Shown here piece after piece: positions 27,566-38,110 of a stretch of DNA of 64,000 nt. The notes below the pieces were generated by a model. It had not been told where the DNA came from. It did not search any database and was given only the letters and a program-made list of their open reading frames with translations. This DNA is from Desulfovibrio legallii (lineage in GTDB: Bacteria; Desulfobacterota; Desulfovibrionia; Desulfovibrionales; Desulfovibrionaceae), in the NCBI RefSeq assembly GCF_004309735.1, contig NZ_SIXC01000004.1, positions 125,796-189,795 on the forward strand. The letters run 5' to 3'. The number at the start of each line of letters is the position of its first letter. The first letter of the stretch is position 1. A program made the position numbers and the translations under genes.

Positions 27566-28363
27566 TTATTTGTCGGCTTGTTTTTTGAGGGCCATGTCCA
27601 CAGCGTCTTTAAACAGATCCAGGGGCAGGGCTCCGCGCAGCACCATATTGTTGACCAGAAAATAGGGGGTGCCTTCCACGCCCAGTTTTTGCGCGTCTTC
27701 CTGGTCTTGGGCTAAAATGGTTTTGACCTTTTTGCTGTGCAGATCTTTGACCAGGGTTTTCATATCGACGCCCAGTTCCTGGGCCGTTTTTTTCAAATAC
27801 GCTTCACCTTCCGTTATTAACTGGTCCCGGTTGGCAAAAAGCGTTCGGTAAAAGGCCCAGGCCTTATTTTCGTCCTGTTGCGCAATAGCCGTAAAGTAGG
27901 CTGCAGAGGTGGCCCCCGGACCTTTTTCGTCCAGAGGCAGATTTTTGAAAACCAGGCTCACGTCTTTGCCGTATTGCCGCATGAGGGCGTCCAGGGTGTG
28001 AGACGCCTGCTGGCAAAAATGGCAGGTGAAATCTGAAAACGCCACGATCCTGACCTTGGCGTTGGCCGGTCCCAGTACGGGCCTGTCCGCCGTGCGTACG
28101 GACTTGGGCGTTTTCATGTCTTCTGCCCACTGGGCCTCCATGCTGCGCTTGCGCCGTAGGTTGGAACCTTGCTGTGCGATATCCAGGACAGATTCGCTGT
28201 TGCGGCGCAGCACGTCCATGACCAGATCCGGACGTTCTCGAAAGATTTTTTCCAGAGCCTGGGTCAGATTTTCATCACTGATGGGCGCAGCTTTGGTCTG
28301 CGCCCCCCAAAGCAGGCCTGCCGCCATAAGGGCTGCCAGCACAAATGTTTGCATAGTCCGCAT
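27566..28363 (-). CDS. Periplasmic DsbA/ScsC-like thiol oxidoreductase
   Basis: 265 residues. A signal peptide (MRTMQTFVLAALMAAGLLWG, cleavage near AKA-AP) leads to an N-terminal helical segment of about 60 residues, as in ScsC/BdbD-like proteins. The thioredoxin-fold domain starts with DRPVLGPANAKVRIVAFSDF and has the active site CHFC. The cis-Pro loop is GVEGTPYFLV. It should form, shuffle or protect disulfides in the periplasm. The DsbB or DsbD partner is not in the window. The ATG at 28363 has CGGAG 8 nt upstream. Confidence 0.9.
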   Translation of the reverse strand: MRTMQTFVLAALMAAGLLWGAQTKAAPISDENLTQALEKIFRERPDLVMDVLRRNSESVLDIAQQGSNLRRKRSMEAQWAEDMKTPKSVRTADRPVLGPANAKVRIVAFSDFTCHFCQQASHTLDALMRQYGKDVSLVFKNLPLDEKGPGATSAAYFTAIAQQDENKAWAFYRTLFANRDQLITEGEAYLKKTAQELGVDMKTLVKDLHSKKVKTILAQDQEDAQKLGVEGTPYFLVNNMVLRGALPLDLFKDAVDMALKKQADK

Positions 28364-28770
28364 AGATACTCCGCTCTGTTACTCTGTCCTTTTTTGCTGC
28401 TGTCGCTTGTGGCCAGGGCTATTCTCTGACGCACGCCGCTTTGCCCGTGCTGACGGTCACGACAGGCCTGCGCCTTGCCCCGGCGCTGTGTGCGTTTTTT
28501 GGGGGCGCGCAGTTCTCCCCCCTTCTCAGGCGGGACAGTCATGTTTAGATTGTTACGTCCGCGCTGTCCAGAGCACGGCAGCCGCATTTTTGGCAGTGCG
28601 TTGTTGCCCCGCCCCTTCCCCCCAATCAGGGGCTTGCCCGTCTTCTGCCTGTTCTGCAGAGTTCTTTTTTGGGGGGGGCTGTGCCGCGACCGAGGACCCT
28701 TTGCGGCAGTAATCCATGGTCATATTTTCCCCCGAATGCCCGCCACCAGCCCTGCAGGTCCGGATAAATT
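28364..28770. other. 407-bp gap with no supported gene
   Basis: No coding frame of recognisable family. Contains T6G8 at 28665-28678. This stretch holds the promoter of the DsbA-like gene and the 3' end of the response regulator transcript. Confidence 0.5.
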
Positions 28771-29196
28771 TCACCTTTGCATTTGTTGCCTGGTGTTTTC
28801 CGGCGAGGTGTCCGCCCCGACTTCAAGGCTGCTTTGGGTGAACGCATCTTCCAGCTTGAAGATCAATTCGTCCAGATCTACGGGCTTCATGAGATAGCCA
28901 AAAGCCCCTTGGCTCATGGCCTGCACTGCCAGCTGCATGTCAGCGTGTCCCGACAGCAGAATAACTTTAATCTGCGGCCACTGCTGGTGGATTTGCTGCA
29001 GAGCGGCCATGCCGTCCAGCACCGGCATCTTCACATCCATGACAACCAGGCCGCAAGGGTCGTTGGTTAGGGCCGCTAAAGCCTCTTGGCCGTTGCTGGC
29101 CATTGCGCAGACATACCCCCTCTTGCCCAGGCGCTTGGCTAAAATGCGCGTCACATCCGGTTCGTCATCCACCAGCAGGATTTTTTTTGTCCCCAT
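28771..29196 (-). CDS. Single-domain response regulator (CheY-like)
   Basis: 141 residues from the ATG at 29196, preceded by GGGAGCAAC. A complete receiver domain: acidic pair in ILLVDDEPDV, phospho-acceptor Asp in LVVMDVKMPVLDG, Thr/Ser position in VILLSGHAD, and Lys in GYLMKPVD. A short polar tail (about 120-141) carries no output domain. The alpha4-beta5 face (QAMSQGAFGYLMKPV) is typical of regulators paired with sensor kinases. No kinase is adjacent. A perfect parS site lies 30 bp upstream of its start. Confidence 0.9.
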   Translation of the reverse strand: MGTKKILLVDDEPDVTRILAKRLGKRGYVCAMASNGQEALAALTNDPCGLVVMDVKMPVLDGMAALQQIHQQWPQIKVILLSGHADMQLAVQAMSQGAFGYLMKPVDLDELIFKLEDAFTQSSLEVGADTSPENTRQQMQR

Positions 29197-29225
29197 AGTT
29201 GCTCCCTGTTCTGCGCCGTCCGTCA

Positions 29226-29241
29226 CGTTTCACGTGAAACG
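29226..29241. promoter_or_regulatory. parS: parS centromere-like site 1
   Basis: The perfect palindrome CGTTTCACGTGAAACG agrees with the chromosomal parS core TTTCACGTGAAA bound by ParB. It lies between the response regulator start and the region leading to parA. Confidence 0.9.
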
Positions 29242-30900
<1,659 letters not shown>

Positions 30901-31506
30901 TGCGGTATGCTAACGTAGTCATTATGTCGCGGTTTATTTGTATTTTCCAGAACCGCAATGTGCTTGCGTTGTTTGCTTGGGGAAAATTCTCGCGTCTGAT
31001 GCGCCCAAGCGGTTCAGGCGCGCGGTCCCGCTGCGGCGCAGGCAAACCGGTTTTTGCAGCGTCGGCATATTCCTGAAGGATCTGTCGGCTTGAAAAGGCG
31101 CAAAGGGACGTCGGCAAAAGCTCACGAGGTCGCGCAGCGTCCATCAGAGGGCCAGCCCCGGAGCGAGTTTCGGCACGGCCCCTTACGGTCCCTTGTGCCG
31201 CCCACTACGCCCACATGGGGCAGAAAGTGCGCCCGCGGCGGTCAACAGGTTGCGCCAAAGGGGCAGACACAACGGCAAGGCCGAGCGCCGTAGCCGGGTT
31301 TTGCCCGGCGGTGCTTCGGCGCGCGGGTTCGACATCGACGCGGCTGTGCCAGGAGGCAGCGGAGGGCGTTTCCTTTGGCCCAAGCGCCTTGGGCTGCGGC
31401 GCCATGTGGTTGGGCCATCCTCACCGACCGTGGTCGCGTGGGTTTGCCCACACTACCCCCCGCCTGTGTTGTCGGCCCGACGCTGACGCCCCAGGCGTGT
31501 GTTCGC
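30901..31506. other. 606-bp GC-rich gap between parA and the zinc-ribbon gene
   Basis: No supported gene or RNA family. Several short hairpins are visible, such as GTGGGTTTGCCCAC near 31437-31450. The conserved cores of RNase P RNA, tmRNA and SRP RNA were looked for and not found. Confidence 0.45.
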
Positions 31507-31911
31507 TCAGCAGTGCGGCGTACTGTGCTCCAGGGCCTGGTGGTCGCGGAAATGCTTTTGTCGGATGGTGGTGCCGCAGGCCCGGCAATGGAAGACCAGC
31601 AGCCCGCCGATATTGGCGTTGGTCAGTACAAAAGGCTGGGCTGGGTCCGTGCGCCAGTCTTCGGTGGCCGCGCCGCAGTGCGGGCAGGAAACGGCCGGGC
31701 TGTAGGGATAGCGAAAGTCCCAGGTCCGCAGCAGCGCGTCAAAATCGGCCAGCGGACCTAGGGGCTGCTCCAGATTTTCCGGCTGTTGGGGCTTAGCGTG
31801 CAGAGCGGCGGCCTGCGGCTCCAGGCGACGCCAAAGATCCCAGGGCAGGATCACATATTCCACATTGCCTTTGGCGTCGGTGACATAACGCAGCGCGTCT
31901 TTATACGACAT
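31507..31911 (-). CDS. Zinc-ribbon protein with Phd-like N-terminus, unknown function
   Basis: 134 residues from the ATG at 31911, chosen because AAAGGGG lies 9 nt upstream; an ATG three codons earlier is too close to it. The N-terminus (DALRYVTDAKGNVEYVILPWDLWRRL) resembles the beta-strand and helix of Phd/YefM-type antitoxins. A CPHCG...CRACG pair, about 40 residues apart, should bind one zinc. It is transcribed against parA and parB and lies between them. No toxin partner is evident next to it. The function is unknown; regulation of neighbouring genes is one possibility. Confidence 0.7.
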   Translation of the reverse strand: MSYKDALRYVTDAKGNVEYVILPWDLWRRLEPQAAALHAKPQQPENLEQPLGPLADFDALLRTWDFRYPYSPAVSCPHCGAATEDWRTDPAQPFVLTNANIGGLLVFHCRACGTTIRQKHFRDHQALEHSTPHC

Positions 31912-32055
31912 GGTTTGCATCCCCTTTAATGATAGGCCGTAAGATGACGCGCGGCTGTAAAAAAAGTCAAGGCCCAGCCCGTCATCGGCGCACATCCGCA
32001 ATAGCGCAAGATAGGGGCCGGTCAGCCTGGATAGACGGTAGCCTACATGGCATCT

Positions 32056-32073
32056 TAGTGATATATCGCACTA
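32056..32073. promoter_or_regulatory. Candidate operator between the zinc-ribbon gene and parB
   Basis: Inverted repeat TAGTG-N8-CACTA with ATATATCG in the middle, in the 271-bp divergent region. The ten-base string ATATCGCACT also occurs at 38595-38604 upstream of the urea operon. No binding protein is known. Confidence 0.25.
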
Positions 32074-32182
32074 TTATGCATGGTTCGGCGCGGCATGGAA
32101 CGCAGGAAGAGCCCTTGGCAGAGCAAAACCGCAAGGGAAATAAAGAAATGCTATTGCAAAATGCAGTGTACAAGGAGCAGCC

Positions 32183-33103
32183 ATGAGCGGCAGCAGCAAA
32201 GGACTGGGACGGGGGTTGGACGCCCTTTTCGCCGGCTCGGCGGCACAGAAGGAAGTGAGCAGCGCTGTGGCGGAGGTGGCGGTGAAGGATTTGCACCCCA
32301 ATCCGGATCAGCCCCGGCGGCGGTTTGACGACGCGGGCCTGCAGGAGCTGGCGCAATCCATCAAAATGCAGGGCATTATGCAGCCTTTGCTGGTGCGGCC
32401 CCTGCCCGGCGGTCAGGGCTATCAGATTGTGGCGGGCGAACGGCGCTGGCGGGCGGCGCAGCTGGCGGGCCTGCAGCAGGTGCCGGTCTATGTGCGCCAG
32501 ATGTCGGAAGAAGAGGTCATGGCCGCTGCGCTGATTGAAAATCTGCAGCGCGAAGACCTGAACCCCATTGAAGAGGCCGAGGCCCTGCAGGCCCTGCGCC
32601 GGACCCTGAATTTGACGCAGGAGGAATTGGCCCTGCGCCTGGGCCGCAGCCGACCTTCGGTGGCCAATGCCCTGCGGTTGTTGCAGCTGAGCCCGCAAGC
32701 GCGCAAGGATCTGGAGGAGGGGCGGCTCACCGCCGGGCACGCCCGCTGCCTGTTGGGCGTGGACGAGGCCGCGGCGGCGGAAAACCTGCGTTGCCGCATT
32801 GTGGAACACAATCTTACTGTGCGCGAGGCCGAGGATGCGGCCGCCTACTGGCGCGGCAACAACGCCCTGCCCTGGGATCTGGCGGATGCGGCGCCCGTTG
32901 TGCCGAAGGCGCGTGTTCCCCGCAAAAAAAGCCCGGAGCTGAAGGCCCTGCAGCAGGACCTCAGCCGCAGTCTGGGCTGTCGGGCCCGCATCAGCGGCGA
33001 CGAAAACGCGGGACGCATCGCCCTGCCCTACGCCAGTCGCGAAGAACTGGGCGCCCTGCTGCACAGGCTGGGCATGGATGCGGACAAGGGCGAACAGGTC
33101 TGA
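32183..33103 (+). CDS. parB: Chromosome partitioning protein ParB (Spo0J)
   Basis: 306 residues; AAGGAGC lies 5-11 nt before the ATG. The N-terminal ParA-contact motif LGRGLDALFAG is followed by the ParB/Srx CTPase domain with NPDQPRRRFDD, QPLLVRP and the CTP-binding ERRWRAA motif. An HTH comes next (LTQEELALRLGRSRPSVANALRLL) and then a C-terminal dimer region (ELKALQQDLSRSLGCRARISGDENAGRI). It should load onto the parS sites at 29.2-29.8 kb and spread. It appears to be transcribed from its own promoter because the gap from parA contains an opposing gene. Confidence 0.96.
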   Translation: MSGSSKGLGRGLDALFAGSAAQKEVSSAVAEVAVKDLHPNPDQPRRRFDDAGLQELAQSIKMQGIMQPLLVRPLPGGQGYQIVAGERRWRAAQLAGLQQVPVYVRQMSEEEVMAAALIENLQREDLNPIEEAEALQALRRTLNLTQEELALRLGRSRPSVANALRLLQLSPQARKDLEEGRLTAGHARCLLGVDEAAAAENLRCRIVEHNLTVREAEDAAAYWRGNNALPWDLADAAPVVPKARVPRKKSPELKALQQDLSRSLGCRARISGDENAGRIALPYASREELGALLHRLGMDADKGEQV

Positions 33104-33137
33104 TGCGGGCCCGGCGGCTATGTCATTGACGGCGCTA

Positions 33138-33569
33138 TCAGCGCCGCATGACCAGTACCAGGCCGGCCAAAATGAGCAGCAGGCCCACGGCTCTGCGCCA
33201 GTCCAGCGGCATGGGGGTCAGGCCAAACCAGCCAAAATGGTCGATGACAGAGGCCATGAACAGGTTGCCGAGGATCATGGCCACGCCCGTGGCCAGAGCG
33301 CCGATGCGCGGCACGGCCAGTACCGTGCTGAAGACCATGCAGGCGCCCAACACCCCGCCCACCCACTGCCAGGCAGGGGCTTCGGTCAGGCGCAGAACGT
33401 GCCCGCGCCCCAGAACCAGACTCATCAGCCCCAAAAACAGGGCCCCTACCGTAAAGGAAATAAAGCTGCTTTCCAGGGTGCCCACGGCGCGGGCCAGGGC
33501 CGCGTTGATGGGGGCCTGCAGGGCCACCATGCAGCCGGCAAAGATCATCAGAGCGAGGGTCGGCAGCAT
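33138..33569 (-). CDS. YdcZ/DUF606-type small membrane transporter (DMT superfamily)
   Basis: 143 residues with five hydrophobic helices (starts LALMIFAGCMVALQAPINAAL; ends LLLILAGLVLVM). The motif QAPINAALARAVGTLESSFISF is characteristic of the YdcZ family. These act as half-size drug/metabolite transporters, often as pairs; here it is single. The ATG at 33569 has an AGGAGG 5-10 nt upstream that touches a repeat B copy, so any promoter must lie in or beyond that repeat. Confidence 0.85.
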   Translation of the reverse strand: MLPTLALMIFAGCMVALQAPINAALARAVGTLESSFISFTVGALFLGLMSLVLGRGHVLRLTEAPAWQWVGGVLGACMVFSTVLAVPRIGALATGVAMILGNLFMASVIDHFGWFGLTPMPLDWRRAVGLLLILAGLVLVMRR

Positions 33570-33578
33570 TGGGGCCTC

Positions 33579-33678
33579 CTAGAGCATTTAACACTTGAAA
33601 TGCTCGCTTACGGCAGGCAAAAGCCTGCCTTCTCGCATTTCGTGGCAAGGATTTTCAAGAAAATCCTTGCAGAGCAGT
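33579..33678 (-). repeat. Repeat B (MITE-like), copy 2, inverted
   Basis: Inverted relative to the other copies. It begins with TAGAGCATTTAAC and holds the same hairpins, but the last part is cut short after GCAGAGCAGTTAC and runs directly into repeat C. Confidence 0.85.
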
Positions 33679-33870
33679 TACCTTTGAGAACAGGTATTCG
33701 CAACGTTTACGGCACGCTCGTTTCGGCGCTTAAGCGCGCAAATGCATAGCGGTGCTGTCTCCATCCGCAGCATTCTGTGTTGCAACGGCTGAAGCTACGC
33801 TTGCGCCCCATGGTGGACATCTGCTTACGCAGCCGCCAGGGCATTGCAATGTTGCAGTGCCTGGCGGCTG
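33679..33870 (+). repeat. Repeat C, copy 4
   Basis: Family blocks: AGGTATTCGCAACGTTTACG, GGCACGCTCGTTTCGGCGCT, GCAACGGCTGAAGCTACGC and CGCCAGGGCATTGCAATG. It ends about 24 bp before the stop of the PfkB-type kinase gene on the other strand. Confidence 0.78.
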
Positions 33871-33893
33871 CGCCAAGCGGCGCAGAACCGTGC

Positions 33894-34844
33894 TTACAGA
33901 ATGCCCTGGGGCAGGGGGCCGAAAGCCGCTTCGTAGCGCTGACGAAATTGCTCCGGTGTGTAGCTGTGTTCCTGCGTGCCCAGTTTTTCCAGGGCAAAGC
34001 TGGCGCTTACAGAGCCCAGTCTGGCGGCTTCGGGCATGGTCAGGCCGTGGGTGAGGCCCTTGAGCAGGCCCGCGCGGTGCGCGTCGCCGGCGCCGGTAGG
34101 ATCCTGTACGGCAGTGCAGGGCACGGCCGGAATGCGCGTTTCCGTGCCGTCTGCGCCGCGCACCACGGCCCCGTCCGCGCCCAGGGTGGTGACCAGCCAG
34201 AGGGTGCGGCCCACGAGTTCGTCTTCGCTTTTGCCTGTGGCCTTGCAAATCATGTTCAGCTCATAATCGTTGGTGATGCAGGCAAAGGAGCCTTCAATGG
34301 CGGCCAGCAGGTCCGCGCCGGAAAGTACGGGCAGCTGCTGACCGGGGTCGTAGATGTAGGGCACGCCCTGCTCACGGAAAAAGCCGGGCAGGCGGCGCAT
34401 GTCTTCCACATTGCCGGGAGAGATGATGGCCATGTCCGCTTCGGGGTCCAGATGGGGGAAGGCGTAGTGGGCGGGCAGCGTCATGGCCCCGGGATAGAAG
34501 CCGGTGATTTGGTTGCTGTTGAGGTCTGTGGTGATGTAGCAGAGGGCCGTGAAGATGTCGTCCTGACGGCGTATGCCTTCCAGCGGCAGGCCCAGCCGCT
34601 CCAGCGCCGTGGCGTAGGGGCCGAAGTCCCGCCCGGCGGCGGAAATGATGACCGGCTTTTCGCCCAGCAGGGCCAGAGAATAGGCGATGTTGCCCGCGCA
34701 GCCGCCCCGCCGTTCGTCCATGCCGTCCACCATAAAGCTCACATTGATCATGTGCAGCTTGTCCATAAGGATGTGGTCCTGAAAATTGCCGGGAAAGGTC
34801 ATGATGCGGTCAAAGGCCAGCGAACCGGAAACGTAGATGGACAT
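33894..34844 (-). CDS. PfkB-family carbohydrate/nucleoside kinase (adenosine kinase-like)
   Basis: 316 residues from the ATG at 34844, with GAGGCAAC just upstream. PfkB signatures: the N-terminal GGCAGNIAYSLALLG and the C-terminal anion-hole DPTGAGDAHRAGLLKGL with catalytic Asp, preceded by VTTLGADGAVV. The sequence around MSIYVSGSLAFDRIM and the lack of a ribokinase lid pattern bring it closer to adenosine-kinase-like PfkB proteins. It would phosphorylate a sugar or nucleoside with ATP. It may form a unit with cutA upstream (40 bp). Confidence 0.88.
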   Translation of the reverse strand: MSIYVSGSLAFDRIMTFPGNFQDHILMDKLHMINVSFMVDGMDERRGGCAGNIAYSLALLGEKPVIISAAGRDFGPYATALERLGLPLEGIRRQDDIFTALCYITTDLNSNQITGFYPGAMTLPAHYAFPHLDPEADMAIISPGNVEDMRRLPGFFREQGVPYIYDPGQQLPVLSGADLLAAIEGSFACITNDYELNMICKATGKSEDELVGRTLWLVTTLGADGAVVRGADGTETRIPAVPCTAVQDPTGAGDAHRAGLLKGLTHGLTMPEAARLGSVSASFALEKLGTQEHSYTPEQFRQRYEAAFGPLPQGIL

Positions 34845-34884
34845 GGTTGCCTCATTGCCGAAAAGGACAAGGGTGAAAGAAACG

Positions 34885-35205
34885 TTATGCCAGGGGCCGA
34901 CTGTTGCGTTCGATCCAGCGCAAAAAGGGTTTGAGGCCGTCTGCCAGGGGCAGGGCCAGCACGCAGGGCAGCTGGTAGGGGTGCCCGCTGCGGACAAAGG
35001 CCTGCACGTCCGCAAAGGCCGCATCGCTGACCTGCGCAAGCAGCAGACACTCTTCGGCCTCGTGCACCCTGCCCTGCCAGCGGTACACAGATTGCGCGCC
35101 GGGCAGCACGTTGACCCCGGCGGCCAGCCGGCGCTCCACCAGGCCGCGGGCCAGACGCAGAGCCGCTTCACGGCCTGGTACGGTCATATAGACAAGGTAG
35201 GGCAC
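34885..35205 (-). CDS. cutA: CutA1-like divalent cation tolerance protein
   Basis: 106 residues, the normal size for CutA1, a trimeric PII-like fold protein. Visible family features: VYMTVPGREAALRLARGLVERRLAAGVNVLPG near the N-terminus, YRWQGRVHEAEECLLLAQV in the middle, and HPYQLPCVLALPL at the end. The exact role in metal tolerance is debated in other bacteria. Downstream on the same strand is the PfkB-type kinase, 40 bp away. Confidence 0.93.
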   Translation of the reverse strand: MPYLVYMTVPGREAALRLARGLVERRLAAGVNVLPGAQSVYRWQGRVHEAEECLLLAQVSDAAFADVQAFVRSGHPYQLPCVLALPLADGLKPFLRWIERNSRPLA

Positions 35206-35266
35206 TCGCGCCTCCTGCCCCGCATTCTACACGCAGACTGTGGAAAAACAAAGGGCGAACCGGCCG

Positions 35267-35962
35267 TCACGCTGCGGTCAGGGCAAAGGCAACCGCGCTC
35301 AGGGCGTGGATTTCCGTGGTGTCAAAAAGGGGAATGGGCGTGTCGCTCTGGCGCAGCAGCAGGCCGATTTCCGTGCAGCCCATGATAATGCCCGCACAGC
35401 CGCGCACCGCAAGATCTTCCACTGCACGCAGATAAAATTCGCGGGAGCGCGCGGCAATGACGCCGTGGCAGAGCTCTTCAAAAATGATGCGGTTTATTTC
35501 CCGGCGCTGTTTCTGTGGGGGAACTATAACCTCAATGCCCGCCGCCATGATTTTTTCTTTATAAAAAGTCTGCTCCATGGTGTAGGCCGTGCCGAGCAGG
35601 CCCACCCGGCGCAGACCGCGCGCCAAAACCGCTTCGGCCGTGGCGTCGGCAATGTGGATCAGCGGCAGGCTTACGGCCGCCCGCACCTGGTCAAAAACTT
35701 TGTGCATGGTGTTGGTGCAGATAAGCAGCACTTCTGCCCCGCCCCGTTCCAGGGCTTGACCCGCCTTGGCCAGGATGCGGCCGCTTTTCTCCCATTGCCC
35801 GGACTTCTGGCAATCCTCAATGGCTTGAAAATCCACACTATAGAGAAGACATTGGGCGGAATGCAGTCCGCCGAGCCTTTGGTTTACGGCCCGATTGATG
35901 ATTTGGTAATAGCTGACCGTGCTTTCCCAGCTCATGCCTCCCAGCAAGCCTATGATCTTCAT
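35267..35962 (-). CDS. Aspartate/glutamate racemase family protein
   Basis: 231 residues. Cofactor-free racemase fold with the first catalytic Cys in LLICTNTMHKV and the second in IIMGCTEIGLLL. The start GLLGGMSWESTVSYYQIIN is typical of the YgeA/RacX branch. It should interconvert L- and D-forms of aspartate, glutamate or a broader set of amino acids in the cytosol. No peptidoglycan gene lies nearby. It is separated from cutA by 61 bp on the same strand. Confidence 0.92.
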   Translation of the reverse strand: MKIIGLLGGMSWESTVSYYQIINRAVNQRLGGLHSAQCLLYSVDFQAIEDCQKSGQWEKSGRILAKAGQALERGGAEVLLICTNTMHKVFDQVRAAVSLPLIHIADATAEAVLARGLRRVGLLGTAYTMEQTFYKEKIMAAGIEVIVPPQKQRREINRIIFEELCHGVIAARSREFYLRAVEDLAVRGCAGIIMGCTEIGLLLRQSDTPIPLFDTTEIHALSAVAFALTAA

Positions 35963-36292
35963 AATTTACACCTGTTAAATCGGCATGTTGTGAAAAATCC
36001 GTCGCGGCAGGGCCGGTGACGGCCAAACGTCCGGGGTGGCGTCGGGTGAAGTGCCCCGAAGCAAGCCAAGGTTAAGGGAGAACAGCGCCAGCATGCCAAA
36101 CCCCGGGCCCAAGGTCGAGCAAAAAACGCTTGCCTCTATGGCAGGAAAGGGTTGCCGTATGGCGAAAACGTTCCGGCGCGGGCACGGGAGACACAGCTGC
36201 TGCCCGTAGCGGCCCGGATATTTTTGGGAACGTCCCGCGCGGGCACGGAGGACGCCCTTGCGGCGGGCAACAGGCTATGGCATAGCAGGCCC
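35963..36292. other. 330-bp divergent gap between the racemase gene and nth
   Basis: No gene supported. A short direct repeat GCGCGGGCACGG occurs near 36177 and 36237. Presumably holds promoters for both neighbours. Confidence 0.45.
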
Positions 36293-36985
36293 ATGAGCAC
36301 AAAAAACGACCGCCAAGAGCGGGCTTCCCGCACGCTTGCGGCCCTGCAGGCGCGCTATCCCGCGCCGCACACCCACCTGGACGCCCGCAACGCCTGGGAA
36401 CTGCTGGTGGCCACAGTGCTGGCCGCTCAGTGTACGGACGCGCGGGTCAATACCGTCACCCCGGAGCTGTTCCGGCGCTGGCCGGACGCCGCGGCACTGG
36501 CCGAAGCCGCGCCGGAGGAGCTGGAAGCCGTCATCCGGCCTACGGGCTTTTACCACAGCAAGGCCAAAAACCTGCTGGGCGCGGCGCGCCGCCTGCGGGA
36601 TCAGTTTGGCGGCTCGGTGCCGCAAACCCTGGCGGAGCTGGTGACCCTGCCCGGCGTGGCGCGTAAGACGGCCAACGTGGTGCTGTTCGGGGCCTTTGGC
36701 ATCAATGAGGGCCTGGCCGTGGACACGCACGTCAAGCGCATCTGCTATCGGCTGGGCCTTACGGACGCCACAGACCCCGTAGAAGTGGAGCGCGACCTCA
36801 TGGCGTTGCTGCCCCGCGAGGAGTGGGGTGACTTCAACCACCGCATGGTCTGGTTCGGCCGGGAGGTTTGCGCGGCGCGCAAGCCCCAGTGCGGGCAATG
36901 CCCCATGGAAGGGTTTTGCCCCAGGCGCGAGCCGCCCCGTGCGGGCGGCAAGGGCGCGCCGGGGCGCAAGGTTGTCCTGTCCTGA
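36293..36985 (+). CDS. nth: Endonuclease III (DNA glycosylase/AP lyase)
   Basis: 230 residues from the ATG at 36293. Helix-hairpin-helix motif LVTLPGVARKTANVV with the catalytic Lys, catalytic Asp in AVDTHVKRI, and the C-terminal [4Fe-4S] loop C-X6-C-X2-C-X5-C (CAARKPQCGQCPMEGFC). It removes oxidised pyrimidines from DNA and cuts the abasic strand. A short basic tail rich in Gly/Arg/Lys follows the cluster. An earlier in-frame ATG at 36152 would add 47 residues without similarity to the family, so the later start is preferred. Confidence 0.95.
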   Translation: MSTKNDRQERASRTLAALQARYPAPHTHLDARNAWELLVATVLAAQCTDARVNTVTPELFRRWPDAAALAEAAPEELEAVIRPTGFYHSKAKNLLGAARRLRDQFGGSVPQTLAELVTLPGVARKTANVVLFGAFGINEGLAVDTHVKRICYRLGLTDATDPVEVERDLMALLPREEWGDFNHRMVWFGREVCAARKPQCGQCPMEGFCPRREPPRAGGKGAPGRKVVLS

Positions 36986-37156
36986 TTTTTTTCTGGCGGC
37001 GGTCTGGGGCGTCTTAAGAAAATCGCGGCCTTGCCGATGAGCTTTACAAGTCGCAATATACAGCTTTGCCAAGGACGCAGACCAGTGCCGGCGTGGGTGA
37101 CGCAAGCACCGGGGAAGCCTTCTTCCCGAAGTGAAACTGTTTGAGGGTAGGACGCC

Positions 37157-38110
37157 ATGTCGCAGAACAGCTTGCTCAACGTCAGCAATAACGAACTGGA
37201 AATCATTGAATTTCTTATTGACGAAAAGCAGCCGGACGGCAGCGCCTACAGCGGGCGCTACGGCATCAATGTGGCCAAGGTGCTGGAGATCATCCGCCTG
37301 CCCAGCATCACCAGTGTGCCCAGCAAGCACGACCCCTCGGTGCTGGGCACCTTCAATCTGCGGGGCAAGGTGCTGCCTCTGCTGGATCTGGCGGCCTGGC
37401 TGGGCAAGGAGATGTCCACGCGAGAAAACGCCAAGGTCATCGTCACAGAATTCAGCGGCGTGCAGGCGGCCTTCCTGGTGTCTTCGGTCACCAGCATCCA
37501 CCGCATGACCTGGGACCGCATTGAGCCGCCCAACCGCTATGTGCAGACGTATTCGCGCGACAGCATCACTGGCGTGCTGCGCATCCAGGACCGCGTACTG
37601 TTCATCCTGGATATGGAAAAAATTCTGGCCAATCTGGACAGCAGCCTGGACATGTCCAAGGTGGAGCTGGACAGCAGCCCGGTGGAAGGGGCCGCACAGT
37701 TCCACCTGCTGGTGGCGGACGACTCTAACTCCCTGCGGCACATTATTCGATCTTCACTGGAAAAATCCGGCTTTCAGGTCACGGCTGTGGGCAGCGGACG
37801 GGAGGCCTGGGAATTTTTGCTGAAAACCCAGGCCGAGGCGCAGGCCCAGGGCAAGGAACTCACCGACCTGGTGCACCTGGTGGTTTCAGACATCGAAATG
37901 CCTGAAATGGACGGCCACATGCTCACGGCCAAAATCAAGGAAGCGCCGGGCATGCACCACCTGCCCGTCATCCTGTTTTCTTCGCTCATTACCGAAGCGC
38001 TCTACGCCAAAGGCGTCAAAGTGGGGGCGGATAAGCAGGTTTCCAAACCCGACCTGCCGGGCCTGAGCACCATCATCCGCGAACTCATCGCCCAAAAGCT
38101 GCACAAATAG
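37157..38110 (+). CDS. cheV: CheV: CheW-receiver chemotaxis coupling protein
   Basis: 317 residues. An N-terminal CheW-like domain (about 15-165; YGINVAKVLEIIRLP, LGTFNLRGKVLPLLDLAAWL, ITGVLRIQDRVLFILDMEKIL) is joined to a receiver domain (about 183-315). The receiver has the acidic pair in VADDSNS, phospho-acceptor Asp in VVSDIEMPEMDGH and Lys in KQVSKPD. Such proteins link chemoreceptors to CheA and are tuned by phosphorylation. No che cluster surrounds it. The stop codon is the TAG at the very start of repeat B copy 3. Confidence 0.93.
   Translation: MSQNSLLNVSNNELEIIEFLIDEKQPDGSAYSGRYGINVAKVLEIIRLPSITSVPSKHDPSVLGTFNLRGKVLPLLDLAAWLGKEMSTRENAKVIVTEFSGVQAAFLVSSVTSIHRMTWDRIEPPNRYVQTYSRDSITGVLRIQDRVLFILDMEKILANLDSSLDMSKVELDSSPVEGAAQFHLLVADDSNSLRHIIRSSLEKSGFQVTAVGSGREAWEFLLKTQAEAQAQGKELTDLVHLVVSDIEMPEMDGHMLTAKIKEAPGMHHLPVILFSSLITEALYAKGVKVGADKQVSKPDLPGLSTIIRELIAQKLHK

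Noticed and set aside
30901-31506. A structured RNA gene (RNase P RNA, tmRNA or SRP RNA) between parA and parB
   Set aside because: The GC-rich hairpins suggested an RNA, and a GGTTCGAC string hinted at tmRNA, but the conserved cores of these RNAs are missing.
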